Assembly: GCA_029964075.1 (NCBI GenBank)
Contig: CM057150.1
Location: 6,354,900 to 6,418,899, forward strand
From: Patiria pectinifera
Taxonomy: Eukaryota; Echinodermata; Asteroidea; Valvatida; Asterinidae
Direction: 5' to 3'
Length of the DNA stretch: 64,000 bases
The notes under the pieces are model-generated. The model saw only the letters and a program-made list of their open reading frames with translations. It was not told the origin of the DNA and made no database searches. Within the stretch, counting starts at the first letter, position 1; the number at the start of each line of letters is the position of its first letter. Positions 1 to 11,085 of this stretch are shown one piece after another. The position numbers and the translations under genes are program-made.

Positions 1-500
1 NNNNNNNNNNNNNNNNNNNNNNNNNNNNNNNNNNNNNNNNNNNNNNNNNNNNNNNNNNNNNNNNNNNNNNNNNNNNNNNNNNNNNNNNNNNNNNNNNNNN
101 NNNNNNNNNNNNNNNNNNNNNNNNNNNNNNNNNNNNNNNNNNNNNNNNNNNNNNNNNNNNNNNNNNNNNNNNNNNNNNNNNNNNNNNNNNNNNNNNNNNN
201 NNNNNNNNNNNNNNNNNNNNNNNNNNNNNNNNNNNNNNNNNNNNNNNNNNNNNNNNNNNNNNNNNNNNNNNNNNNNNNNNNNNNNNNNNNNNNNNNNNNN
301 NNNNNNNNNNNNNNNNNNNNNNNNNNNNNNNNNNNNNNNNNNNNNNNNNNNNNNNNNNNNNNNNNNNNNNNNNNNNNNNNNNNNNNNNNNNNNNNNNNNN
401 NNNNNNNNNNNNNNNNNNNNNNNNNNNNNNNNNNNNNNNNNNNNNNNNNNNNNNNNNNNNNNNNNNNNNNNNNNNNNNNNNNNNNNNNNNNNNNNNNNNN
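1..500. other. assembly gap
   Basis: Exactly 500 N. The round size suggests a scaffolding gap of unknown true length, so the repeat that starts at 501 may be cut. Confidence 0.99.
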
Positions 501-519
501 GGCATGCACTTTTGAGGAT

Positions 520-1590
520 CCTTGGTTTCATTACCAGAAAAAAATATTTATCGTTTACTTCGTTTCGTATGAACATAAAGGAGTAAATGCTTCAGATTTC
601 AAATATGCACCTGTCATTTACAAGGCTGGGTTGGGGCAACCTTGAAATTATAAAGTAAAATAATTCTGCGCAAAAAATTACTGCATTTATTAATGTTCAT
701 AAAGTACAAATGATACCATGTTTGTATGAATAAAACATGGCATTTGCTTTTGCTACCACTTTGAAGCATTTACTCGCATCTGTATGAATGAAAATTAAGC
801 AAACACTTTTACTAAAAACCGTTTGCTAAATTCTGAAAAAAAATACTTTTTACCTTTAAGCTTTTGCTACACTATAAGCGTTTACTTCGTTTCTTATGAA
901 TAAAAAGGAGTAAACGCTACAAATGTTTAAACATTTACTTGTCATATTTCAAGGTTGGGTTGGGGATACCTTCAAAATATAAAAGCACATAATTCTGCGC
1001 AAAAATTACTGCATTTATTAATGTTAATTGCGAAAAAGTACAAATAATACCATACGGTAGTTCGTATGAATAAAAACTGGCATTTGCATTACTCCCATCT
1101 GTATGGATATAAATTAATCAAAGGCTTTTACTAAAAACCATTTGCTCTTGAGTAAATGGCCTGCAAAATGTAAGCTTTACACGTTTATAGGTATGCTTCA
1201 GATTTCAAATATGCACTTGTCATTCACAAGGCTTGGTTGGGGCAACCTTGAAATTATAAAGTAAAATAATTCTGCGCAAAAGCTACAGCATTTATTATAT
1301 GTTAATCGCGAAAAATGTATATTAACAAAGTTCATAAAGTACAAATGATACCATGTTTGTATGAATAAAACATAGCATTTGCTTTTACTTCCAATTTTGA
1401 AGCATTTACTCGCATCTGTACGAATGAAAATTAAGCAAACACTTTTACTAAAAACCATTTGCTAAAATCTGAAAATAATTAGTTTTTACCTTTTAGGTTT
1501 TGCTACACTATAAGCGTTTACTAGTATGAATATAAAAGAAGTAAATGCTTCAGATTTCAAATATTTACTTGTCATATTTCTGAAGTCCTT
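520..1590. repeat. AT-rich dispersed repeat, about three degenerate units
   Basis: The phrase gtaaatgcttcagatttcaa recurs near 584, 1190 and 1545, each time close to a block about tttactcgcatctgtatgaa and a block about ggttggggcaaccttgaaat. Units are imperfect and not equally spaced. A partial inverted copy lies at 14410-14705. No coding potential is visible; it behaves like a non-autonomous repeat of unknown class. Confidence 0.7.
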
Positions 1591-2800
1591 TATCTACAGA
1601 ACTGTAAATCCGATTGGGTTGAAACTTGGTATGTGGCAAGACCGGGATGTGTTATAGGTAAAAAAAAAATGAAGTGACGTCATGATGACGCCATCCTGAG
1701 ATTTTATATGAATTTTTGAATTTTTTTGACCGTTTAGCCATATCTCACGAACGCAACATGCGTCCGAAGTGACGTCACGATGTCGTCATCGTTTGATTTT
1801 TTTAATGATTTTTAAAATATTTATGATTTTATTGTGCTTCCAAAATTGCACACTTTCTTTCATCGGATTGACATTAAACTTGGTTCAAACCAAGACCACA
1901 ATGACAAAATGTGTATTGAGAAGGGTTTTAAAGATGACGTCATTGCAGGGCATGTGACGCCATGTGATAAAATTATATTTTAGGAATTATTCTGAGCATT
2001 TGAACAACCTTTAACTGCATGAAGCACTCTGACAAGTGACTGCAAAAGGACCAACGAAACATAAACATTTGTAAAATGCGAAAAGCCCTGTGTTCTGTTT
2101 GCAAACAGACATGGTGTCTTTTTTTATTTCATATTTTTAGTTTTAATATGACGTCACGTGAAATGTGACGCCATATTAAAATTGCATATTTTGAGGGCCA
2201 ATATCTACAGAACCACTGGTCCAATTGGGTTGAAAGGTGATATGTACCTAGACCGGGATGTGTCGTAGATAAAAATTGAAGTGACGTCATGATGACGTTA
2301 TAATGGGTTACGTGACGTCTCGTTAGAGATTAAAAGATTTGATCTTTAAAAATCAATATAAAATCAACTGTGAGAGACCTGAACATGATTTTCGTTGAAT
2401 ATTATAGAATTATCGAGGGTCTTCATTTTTTATATTATGTGCAAATCACGTGACCCTTTCTTCTGGATGAAATCGGAAGTGCCTTGTAATTTAAAATTGG
2501 TGAAAAATGTGAACTTGCATCAACGATGTATGCTCTGGCGAAGTTATTCTTTACCATAATATTATAGTTATAGATGAAACTTGATGTGACGTCATCATGA
2601 CGTCATCACGGGACATGTGACGTCATAATTCACAGCCCTATGAGAATATAATCACATATTATATGCCACCATTTATCATAAACAGAACTACACACCCTTC
2701 TTTGATGGAACATATACTAGAAACTTTACATGTCACAAGTCACAAAACAATACCGAAACAGCCCTGTGTTTGTCCACAAACATAAATCTAGTTTGAATTA
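1590..2800. repeat. TGACGTCA-rich dispersed repeat, copy 1
   Basis: The region contains the phrase gaccgggatgtgt and at least eight perfect TGACGTCA octamers (for example 1675-1682, 1770-1777, 1935-1942, 2149-2156, 2282-2289, 2587-2594, 2598-2605, 2618-2625). Its second half (about 2150-2800) is the same sequence as 60960-61610 in the same orientation, including a triple octamer cluster and the block ending in a run about cacaaacataaatc. TGACGTCA is the consensus cAMP-response element; whether these bind CREB/ATF proteins is unknown. Confidence 0.8.
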
Positions 2801-2830
2801 TAACTTTATCAAAAGAATGGACAACCGTTA

Positions 2831-3150
2831 GGCCCCAAAACAAATATTCGGTCTCTGGTCAGACCAAAGTTCCGGAATTGACGCGGCCACGCGGCTTTTT
2901 TTTTTTTTTTTGCTTTTTGGTGTCCTCATGTACATTGGTGTCCTCCATAATTTGCCTTGGTGCTTTCGATCATTTGCCTTGGTGCAATTTCCCATTCCTT
3001 GGTGCTCTTTGGTAAAAAAAAATGAGGAGGTGCGGAAATAGAGGGCGCTGTTGGAGCTACCGCGGAACATTTTGGAAAAAAAGATCGACGCGCATGATTA
3101 AAATCGACGCGCGCGCTGACCAGAGACCGACTTATTATTTTTTTTTGGCC
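2831..3150. mobile_element. PIF/Harbinger-like MITE, copy 1
   Basis: The ends are inverted repeats of about 31 bases: it starts ggcc...attcggtctctggtcag and ends ctgaccagagaccga...ggcc. It is flanked by TTA at 2828-2830 and 3151-3153. A 3-bp TTA/TAA target duplication with GGCC ends fits the PIF/Harbinger superfamily. The interior holds short tracts around ccttggtg and has no transposase, so it is non-autonomous. A second copy sits at 24410-24790. Confidence 0.85.
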
Positions 3151-3344
3151 TTATCATACTTTTGTAATGTGGCAGGCATTGCCTCAGGCAATGTCTTGGA
3201 TTCCCGTGTGCAAAGCCATTTGTCAATTACTTACGGTGCTACTGGAAGTGCACTGAGAAGTGAATATAACATAAAACCGGAAGGATTTTACAACAGTTAA
3301 ACAAATAATGGAAATGTTAAGTGAGGAATGCCCAATACAAACAA

Positions 3345-5080
3345 GTCAGGTCCTGCGATCCATTTCACAAAACACGTAGTAAGTGCGACGCGTCGTATGT
3401 GTATTTATAGCACAAATCGGTGACTGTTTTATGTATTAAGTCAGCAAACAGTAAATAGTTGTCTGGTATTCAACAAAGAGTCGTCGGAACTCCGCTCGAA
3501 ATTTGTTAAATCGTAGGACAAAATGACGGCCGTGCGATGCAATTTTAAAGAAAAACCAGCTCTCAGTGGACTGTGAAGCTTCTTTGAAATTTGCAAGGAC
3601 GGTGCAAGGATTAAGGTGCACCCTATATTAAGCTCTTCGCAAATTGAACTTTACGGTGAACCCTCGGGTTGTAGTTTTTATGTTCCGAGATATCCAAGTG
3701 TGAAATGTTGTTCACAAATTGACTGTTGTATAAATGATCATAGGAACAATGATCTTTGTGAGACCAAATATTTGATTTTGAAGCTTGTGACAGATTTGTT
3801 GTATTTTTTGCTATTGGCGGTTGCCGTGTGCTGACTGTGCTGTCTGAAAATTAAGTTTATACACCCTTCCCACTGAAGGACTTCTTGTGTATTTGGTAAA
3901 CACTGCGAATAAGTACTAGATCTGTGTACATTTGGACTTTAGTTGTGATTATGTTAGATCGAGAGCCGGGGTACAACCAAACCGGAGGAATCCTGACCTA
4001 AGATTCGTCAGAATATGCCTAGGAATTAGACATTTCTCTGCGTTCTGTGAACCAAACTGAAACTGCAATAAGATGATGCAATAAAGGCTACGTGCATTTG
4101 TTGGTAATGCAATATTATGCACGTGTTTTTGTCTTGAAAGAGCAATCTGGAGCCTGCATCGATCGTTATGGCTGTTTGTAAATTCAAATGTTTGCAAAAA
4201 AGTGCATTTGGCCATAAATTACCAGGTGCAGTGCAATGCAAATTTAAATGTTTGCAAGGAAAGTGCATTTGGCCTTAAATTACCATTTGAAATTCGGCAT
4301 AATGTATGCAATATTGTCATGATTTTATTCATGAGCAGAGTGGGGAAGAACCATTTACGCACGGGTTGAGTCGCAATAAAGTTAACAAAAAGTGTAGATG
4401 TTCACCCTCAGACCACCACTGGGTCTCACCGGTTTTGCAATTCTGCGGTCTTACGATGAAAACACTATTTAATTAGTATACGAGTCACCAGACGGCAACT
4501 GTTTATATATGATTCCAACACGGCAGACTCGAAATTTCTGGCTCTCGATGCAAGATTTCCGCTGGGGTATTTTTTGTTTTTTAGTCAAAACAAACTGCAA
4601 TTGACACTTCAAGAGAAGGAAATGCCTTCGTGTCGTAACATGGCAAACAAAGAATTATCTAGACAATAATTCACCCTCACATGCCCCAGCACTGAGTCTG
4701 ACGATAAGTGTCCATTGCAGTTTGTTTGTGTGTAACTTCAAATCGACCCCAGCGGCTTTCTTACATCTAGCGCCAGAATGTTCAATCTGAGACTCAATCC
4801 TCCGTTTAGGAATCACTGTGTAGTGATACACTAATTAATACCATCACGAAGATTAGGGCTGTCGACACAAGAAGGCAGAATTACAAGCAACACCGGTCAG
4901 AGTCAGTGCTGTAATTTTGCTTATTTTGATTTCTTTTAATGGAAAATAAACTGGATATTGTCACTGATTACATACATTTTGCATTCCTTCTTCGTAATAG
5001 CACAATAGGTTCCTAACTGAGCGCTATTTCATCAAGATTTTTAGATTTTTGAAACGTTATGTCACGTGCCACCAAAAACA
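3345..5080 (+). repeat. outer left arm of the large inverted duplication
   Basis: Read backwards, this stretch matches 25024-27010 almost base for base, from the block about gatccatttcacaaaacacg through the block ending gccaccaaaaacactc. A third, partial copy lies at 16313-17160, in the same orientation as the 25-kb copy. It contains a copy of the receptor upstream block (see 4120-4800) but no gene. Short open frames in it are not convincingly coding. Confidence 0.85.
4120..4800 (+). promoter_or_regulatory. orphan copy of the receptor upstream block
   Basis: Blocks shared with the regions upstream of receptor genes occur in the same order: cttgaaagagcaatctgga (about 4133), tctcaccggttttgcaattc (about 4424), tacgagtcaccagacggcaa (about 4480) followed at once by a TATA-like tttatatatgatt, then a block about aagaaagccgctggg (about 4756). 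No receptor exon follows before a Penelope-like remnant starts at 5085. I infer that this is the 5' part of a receptor unit that lost its coding exon. Confidence 0.55.
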
Positions 5081-5084
5081 CTCG

Positions 5085-6235
5085 ACGTATCAAAAAGCTT
5101 TGTGCATATACCTTAATGATCTAGCTACCAAGGAGTCAGGACCAGTTCCCAGCGAGGCCATCATTGAGACTTTTGAAGTCTCATCTTTGTACACTAACAT
5201 CCAAAATGAGGAAGGTATTCGTTCTTGCTCCTCGGCCCACACCACCCCTCCTGGTAATATTGGCACCCTTATGAGACTTTTGACTTAAAACGATTTTCCT
5301 TTCTGGCAGTAGCGTATTCAGAGGGGAGGGGGGGGGGGTTAGAGGGGGCTCTCTGCCCCCCCCCCCCCCGAGGATTTGTTTTCACAATTTTGTTTGTTTG
5401 GCAATTATTTCAATAAATGGTTACAGAGTTCTGACATCAATCCCAAAAAGAAAACCCGCTCAAAAACCATTGCAATGCGCCGTTAAAATGGGTATATAAT
5501 TTTCAGCATGCAAAATAATGGTCAGTTTTGAAGAGCGTCCCAATAAGGAATGTTGGTACCAGCCCCCGCCCCCCCCCCCTTTTTTATTTTACGGAGGCCA
5601 AGTGCCCGGAGAAAAAACAACATGTCTACATTTCCGCGCGGATGTGCGGTTGGCCCCATGACATCCAAAGCTGGATACGCTTCTTCCTAGGTCAACACAA
5701 TCTCCACGTTCATGAAACAGCAAGGTGTATTCGCATGGCCCCTCCTTTACATGCCTCTTCATAATTGACCTCGAAGAACGAATGCTGGCCACAGCACCAT
5801 GTCGCCCCTGGATCTGGTGGAGATATATTGACCATGTATTTTTCATCCGGACCAGTCCGGTGACACACTAATTCCTTCCACGGGACCACTTTCACATCAT
5901 AGAGTACTCATCAGACGAACATCCCGGGCGTCACCATCCGCAAGGGAAATAACTCAATGACCACCGGATCTGTATTCTAAACCCGCAGACACCCAGCAGT
6001 ACCTCCATTCCTACAGCTGTCACTCTAGGCACTGTGAGACAGGAACAGCATTCAGCCTGCCACTCCGTCTCAGAAAGATTTGTGCTAAAGATTCTGATTT
6101 CTCCTATCATGTACAGGAACTGAAAAATAGCTTAGTTGTCAGGGGTCACACAGCTCTTGCAAAATTCACCATACCATTGCCGGAGCCAAAATCTATCCGC
6201 AGAAATTTGAATCTACAGGATTGTGCACAGTGGAT
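5085..6235 (+). pseudogene. Penelope-like retroelement reverse transcriptase remnant
   Basis: Broken frames read out reverse-transcriptase motifs typical of Penelope-like elements: an EVSSLYTNI stretch (about 5180-5210), a VHETARCIRMAPP stretch (about 5707-5747) and a WWRYIDH stretch (about 5816-5836, where other family members have the catalytic YxDD). Further on are KPADTQQYLH (about 5979-6008) and SCHSRHCET. At least two frameshifts, an altered catalytic motif and an insertion near 5305-5690 make it inactive. The endonuclease end is not visible. A shorter sister copy lies at 23714-23986 on the minus strand, in the mirror position of the large inverted duplication. Confidence 0.8.
5305..5690. 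mobile_element. insertion inside the Penelope-like remnant, hAT-like left end
   Basis: The reverse-transcriptase reading is interrupted after about 5304 and resumes near 5693. The inserted piece begins cagtagcgtattcagagggg, which resembles hAT ends, and holds long G and C runs (5324-5338, 5355-5370, 5570-5579). No clear right end or target duplication was found, so the boundaries are approximate. Confidence 0.4.
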
Positions 6236-6270
6236 TCAGTACATGTATGTGAATGGGCATGACCAATCAG

Positions 6271-7110
6271 CAGTGTTGTAGGACTCGAGTCCAGGACTCG
6301 GAGTCGGACTCGAGTCACATTTTTTGTGACTCGGACTCGATTCGAGTCACATTGGAAAATGACTCGGACTCGGACTCGGACTCGACCGTGATGACTCGGA
6401 CTCGAGCTTGGTGACTCGTGACTCGAATCACATATTTTCATCAAATGAAAAAACATAACGTTTAAGCCATAGTCCATCATTTGCAGCTATCCAAAAAGTA
6501 ACTGGCGTATTATTGTTGAAACTTATACTTGGTTAAAAGATAGTAAGTGGACTAAATTCCCTGTGAAATTAACCTTTCTAGCAAGCTATCATTTTGAAGT
6601 AATCAACGAAAGAAGGCCTTCCCAACGGTGCTTCTTAAGACGCACCGTAGGAAAATTTAAATTAGTAGTTCGGTTTGTTATTCGGCGCAGCGCGCGCAAG
6701 CATTGGCACGACGCACAGGCGCCCGCGGTTGCTATAATTCGTCGGATCAGTGCGCGACGTCGCGTATAGCTGCAATTCAAAACAATTCAAAACATGATTC
6801 AGCAACTTTTGATTTGAAATTGAGATCCTAGAATGCTGTTTTTCTCGGAATATACAGCTGAAGCTGAGCTGAAACTTCATCAGGTTAGTTGTTCTGTATC
6901 CTTCATTAGATTTTGAACACTTTTGTTGCTTCAAACGAACAAAATGCAAAAATTACAAATGATGGACTATATCTTTAAGTATTTGTGCGACGAACGTAGC
7001 ATTCTTTTATATTCCATAGACAAAACACGGCGCCGCGGAAAATCGTATCTAGGAACCGCACGCACACCTCTAGCCCCTGCACGACGAGCACCATGCATGC
7101 CAAAAAGTGT
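6271..7110. mobile_element. GACTCG-repeat hAT-like element, copy 1, truncated and interrupted
   Basis: It starts cagtgttgtaggactcgagt like the complete copy at 32077-32524, followed by about 150 bases of imperfect GACTCG/GACTCGGACTCG repeats (6278-6432). The shared interior (gcgacgaacgtagcattctt, about 6987) resumes after a 509-base insertion at 6466-6974. The right terminal repeat seen in the other copy is missing. Confidence 0.75.
6466..6974. mobile_element. TTAA-target MITE with TCCATCATTTG ends, copy 1
   Basis: The terminal inverted repeat is about atagtccatcatttg, with its complement at the right end. TTAA lies on both sides (6462-6465 and 6975-6978). The complete GACTCG element at 32077-32524 keeps the uninterrupted junction near 32246-32256, showing this is an insertion. 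TTAA duplication is typical of piggyBac and Kolobok families; no transposase is present. Confidence 0.8.
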
Positions 7111-7379
7111 CCGGTATCATGGAGCAGGGTTTTTAGAAAAGGGAATTAAAAGGAAAACACATTTTGGGTCTAAACAACATGTACACACACAAGGTAAACT
7201 ATATACACTGAGGTTTACTTAAAAGACAGAATGGATGATTGAAAAAAAAATTTTTTTAAATGATTAGTTTGGTAAAAGGTGTTTTGAAAATTGCGGACAT
7301 TTTTGGAAACCTTGGAATCCTGTTCGGATTGGTCACGTGGTTAGGCGCCAAGCTGACTCATGACAATATGCCTGGGGAT

Positions 7380-7900
7380 TAAGTTTCGGCCTTGAAAGAG
7401 CAATCTGGAGCCCATCCTAACGGCTGTTTGTTCATTCCAAGCATGGAAATGCATGTCGCATCAATGACCGTAAAAGTTCAATGCAAATTCGGCATCATGA
7501 ATAATTTTATGATTTTATTAATGAGCCTGCAGTATAGTAAGGTAGAAGCATTTCTTCACGTCGGGTTGTGACGTAATTTAGTTAACAAAGAATTATTTAG
7601 AACCCCCCCCCCTCACATCAGCACTCTGAGTCTCACCGATTTTGCAATTCTGCCGTCTCCTTTCGAAGACATCTATTAATTAGTATACGAGTCACCATAC
7701 GGCAACTGTTTATATGATTAATACAAGGACGACCAACTCTTACATTGAATAATCTGGGGTAAGATGTAAGAAACGTGCTGGTGTCCTCTGTTTTTGTAAG
7801 CAAGTAAAACCAAACTTGCAATTGACAACGAGACAGGAAACGTAGTGGTGTTGACTCTTCAACCTTAAAACGAACTGCAAACAAACTGAGAGTAGCTACA
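7380..7900 (+). promoter_or_regulatory. putative promoter block of the 9.5-kb receptor pseudogene
   Basis: It carries the ordered blocks common to the receptor units: cttgaaagagcaatctggag (about 7393), tctcaccgattttgcaattc (about 7632) and tacgagtcaccataCGGcaa (about 7686), then the TATA-like tttatatgatt (about 7709). The next recognised item downstream is the 5' exon at 8123-8181. Promoter function is inferred from conserved position and sequence, not shown. Confidence 0.55.
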
Positions 7901-8122
7901 GGTGATTATACGGTACGTTTTGCAATCTGTTGTGCTCTGGCACCATTTGGTCGTGGCTGGTTTTTTTTAATCTTGGAAACTAAATGAAAATCTAACCGAA
8001 TGAACCAGCAATCTTCATGCGTGGCTTAATATGTTAGTAACTAAGAATATGAAGTGTATGTCTGTTCCCACAGTATTAGTTATTAATTAGTAAATTTGTT
8101 TTAATGTGTAATTTACCCATAG

Positions 8123-8181
8123 GTCTTCCATGCACAAAGATCGCAAAGGATCCTGAATACCAAACTCAACACATTAACCCG
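8123..8181 (+). other. non-coding 5' exon of the 9.5-kb receptor pseudogene
   Basis: An acceptor (tttacccatag) precedes it and a donor (gtaagatg) follows. The core aaagatcgcaaaggatcc is conserved in the equivalent exons at 21081-21137 (minus) and 51021-51068, and as gatcgcaaattcggaattt at 57402-57451. There is no ATG shared among copies, so it is read as 5' UTR. Confidence 0.65.
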
Positions 8182-8309
8182 GTAAGATGTAAAATTTAAC
8201 TTAAGCACAGGCACATACCCAGCAACTGTGTACATGTATGAAAATAAAAGGAACGGTATGGCAATTTAACTATAAAGTGGCGTTTATCTCATGATGGTAT
8301 ACGGGCCAA

Positions 8310-9410
8310 GATAATAAAAATATAATACGAACAATCCCGGCCTACGAAAATGTTGAGGGCCTACCAAAATACCGCAGTCTGCCATTAACACACGCACACA
8401 AGTGTGTATTTGCCCGCAATCGGGGACCCCTATTGTCCCTCTTTTGTTTGTTCTCTAACATTTTAGGAAGAACTCCCATATGTTTCGTTCACATCGCAAT
8501 ATTGGGGCCTTCGGGAATTGGGGACCCTTTTGACCCTATTGTTCAACGCCCCCTACTGAAAGCAGAAACAAACAAAATCGACGAATTTCCATTGTTCCTC
8601 ATCATAGATCAACAGCTCCCATTGCGTTTGTTTATGGTATAAATCGAGGACACACACGTGCAACATCATCGGTGAATCGAGGACAAGAACCAAATCGAGG
8701 ATGACCTCGATTAGAAAACGGGTAAAAACCAATGAGAGCTGTTGCAAAAAAAGTAAAGTACAAACAAAGGAAAAGGAAGAGGAACAAAAGAAAATCCTCG
8801 ATATATACACCATAAACAAAGGTGTGGTTTTGTACATGTTTCTGATCGAGGTCATCCTCATACATGCGTACACAAATAAGAAATCTTTTTAAAAGTTGCT
8901 CTCAGAATTTTCGGTTTTACCAACTGACGCGGACGCAGCTTCAGGGACATATCGAATTTACATGTAAAGTTTGTCGTTCAGAAGCACACGGTACCAAAAG
9001 GAGCCAATTTCATGGAGCTGCTTAAGCACAAACTTTGCTTCAGCTAAAAAAAAAAAAAAAAAAAAAACTTGCTTAATTTAACCAAGTTTAATACCGACCA
9101 AAACGCTATGCGATACACATTGCTTGTGACTGATATAGCTGTTGTAACAATGGCATGGAGTGCTTAAGCAGATTTTGTTCTAAAGCAACTCTATGAAATT
9201 TGCCCCTGGCCTTGCCTGCTATAGCTGAGCTTCGCATCAACAACAAAAAATCTGAGGGTCCAGTGCTTTAATACCAGCGAAATGAAATTGGTGCAGGTGC
9301 CTAGGGGCGAGAGGGCTTGCGAAACATCTATATGCAAAGGGCTTGCGGAATCGTATTAGATATACATACACATTATCGTATTAGATATACACGTACTTAT
9401 AATCGGATTA
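8310..9410. other. insertion-filled intron stretch without genes
   Basis: Compared with the intron of the mirror-image receptor (20891-21080), this intron carries about 1.1 kb of extra sequence. It includes atcgagga-type repeats around 8640-8710 and the MITE at 9000-9206. I see no coding region in it. Confidence 0.6.
9000..9206. mobile_element. MITE with GGRGCCAATTTCAT ends
   Basis: The left end ggagccaatttcatggagct is the imperfect complement of the right end ctctatgaaatttgcccc, and cttaagca/tgcttaag follow inside. A 22-base A run lies at about 9048-9066. No transposase and no clear target duplication were found. Confidence 0.65.
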
Positions 9411-9496
9411 TTAGGGACAAAATTAATCGAAGTGACCGCCAACCTTAGTTCGTATTCTGTTATCTTCCATTTTAGGGAGTATTGAATCTGAAAGAT

Positions 9497-10396
9497 ATGG
9501 CTGTAAGTATCTTCGTCGTGATGCAGTATTGCATGAGCGGTGTCTGTACAATGGCAATGCTCGAAAATCTCCTTGCGATTGCAGTGTTTGCTGGGACCAA
9601 AAAGCTCCGCATCAAGTACTACGCCTTCGTCTTCAACCTGGCGCTGGCCGACTTGATCTTCTCCGTCTGCGCCATACCATATCCTTGGCTGAATTCATCA
9701 AACATCCTCGACGGCATTCTTACCGGAACTTACATAGTCTCCATTTTGACTATTCTTTCCGTTGCGGTCAATCGTTATCTGGCCCTGGCCCTCATGCCAC
9801 CGGCTCGCTACGATTCACTGGTGACTGTGTATCGTCTGATCATGATTTGTATCTTTTTGGTGTTCAAGTTTCGCGTATGGTTTAGTGATTTATAATGCTG
9901 TCCCACAATGGGTCTTGCGTGGGGTACAATACTTTGGGGGTTCTCTGGCAGGATACATCGTGTGGCTTATCACCGCTCTTGTTTATTACTTGGCTTTCCG
10001 TAAGATCAAACAGTACGCTCCACCTCTTGCATCCACCCCAGGCATCAGTGCCAACGAGGAGCGAGATCAAACCCGAGTCCAGCAGACTCGTCGTTTACTG
10101 ATCACGTTTGTTCTCATTCTGGTGGTGTCATTTATTTCTTGGGCTCCTACTTTCGCTCTAAGGATAGTAACTTTTTTCGATGAATCTCTCTGGCAAAATA
10201 AAACCTTTCTGGCCTGGCTTTGGGAAGTTACTTCCTCTACACTTTCTCCACCCTGATCAATCCGTTGATATACTGGTGGCGATTGGATGGTTTCAGAGAG
10301 GGGTTTTATGCCATGTTTTGTCGTTGTGTCATTAAGGCAAAACCTAACGAAACTGAAGCTGACCTGAGTATTGTGAATACAGAAACCGGTTTGTAA
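9497..10396 (+). pseudogene. class A 7TM receptor, frameshifted copy
   Basis: Aligned with the intact paralogues, it reads from MAVSIFVVMQY through TM1 (ENLLAIAVF), TM2 (LALADL) and an NRY motif after TM3. It shifts frame near 9853-9858, where two bases appear to be missing in a T run. The second frame gives TM5, the third loop and TM6 with SWAP, and shifts again near 10221-10225, where one G appears to be missing. The last frame carries NPLIYWW and the conserved tail ending ETGL. The acceptor cttccattttag lies about 20 bases before the ATG. Both lesions are one or two bases in short homopolymers, so sequencing error is possible and the gene may be intact in the animal. Confidence 0.8.
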
Positions 10397-11085
10397 TCGA
10401 TAGGTTTATTATCACAGGCGGATTTTCAAAGTCGAAACTCGAGAATCTTTCAGTGACAACACAAAAGCAACATTTTCTTTTCTATTTTAGTTTGCCATTC
10501 GCAATCCTACCTATTATCTGCTGTCGCTTAATTTTGAAGATGCTAAACTGTCTTGTTTTCCTTCAAGGTTAAAGCATACGAATTAAGGGGAAATTTCCCC
10601 ACAAGAGATATCCACTTTTTCTGTATCGGAGTATGATACGGACTATTAAAACTTGATCATTTTGAACTCACGTAAATCTGTTTATACTACATTGAGGGTA
10701 AATACACTCATAAAAGTCCCCGGTAAGATTCGACCCGGAATGAGGATACGATTTGACCAGACACTCTTCGGGGTCAAAATGAGATTCTAGTTTAAAAAGG
10801 ACACTTTTCTCGGTCAAATGACACTTTTTGGTACAATCGTAAAACTTCTTCAAATAGCCCCGGAAAGTGACTCAGAGTCACGTGACCAAGGATGTTCATC
10901 TTAAGTGATTACGTAATAAAATAGGCAAAGAAACCATGCTGTTGATTTTTGAAAAAAATCACACTTATATGTTTTTAAAAAAAGTAACCAATTATTGTGG
11001 TGTTAAATCGGTTTTTATGTTGGCCCGGAAAAATATCTGGTCAAATCTGACCCAGATTGGGATCAAATCTACCCAAGGACCTTAA
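10397..11085 (+). repeat. 3' flank of the receptor copy, part of the inverted duplication
   Basis: No gene is seen. The tail-side sequence (cgaaactcgagaatct near 10434, then blocks rich in gaccc/gggtc around 10710-10860) is matched in reverse by 19370-19960. The block attattgtggtgttaaatcgg (about 10990) recurs at about 12392, showing an internal direct repeat. Confidence 0.6.

Noticed and set aside
3616..3834. A 72-codon frame (cysteine-rich, hydrophobic C terminus) open in three duplicates (3616-3834, 16915-17229 minus, 26192-26461 minus)
   Set aside because: The copies are recent duplicates, so shared openness is expected. The differences I could read (Ser/Thr, Asp/His, Tyr/Cys, Pro/Leu) all change the residue, and no synonymous bias suggests selection.
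6193..6480. Arginine/valine-rich minus-strand frames over the GACTCG arrays (6193-6480, 32032-32238)
   Set aside because: They are translations of a hexamer array inside a hAT-like element.
9482..9496. TTG as an earlier receptor start (also at 20882)
   Set aside because: The TTG lies in the leader just after the splice acceptor. The ATG 15 bases on is conserved in all five receptor units, including the stub.
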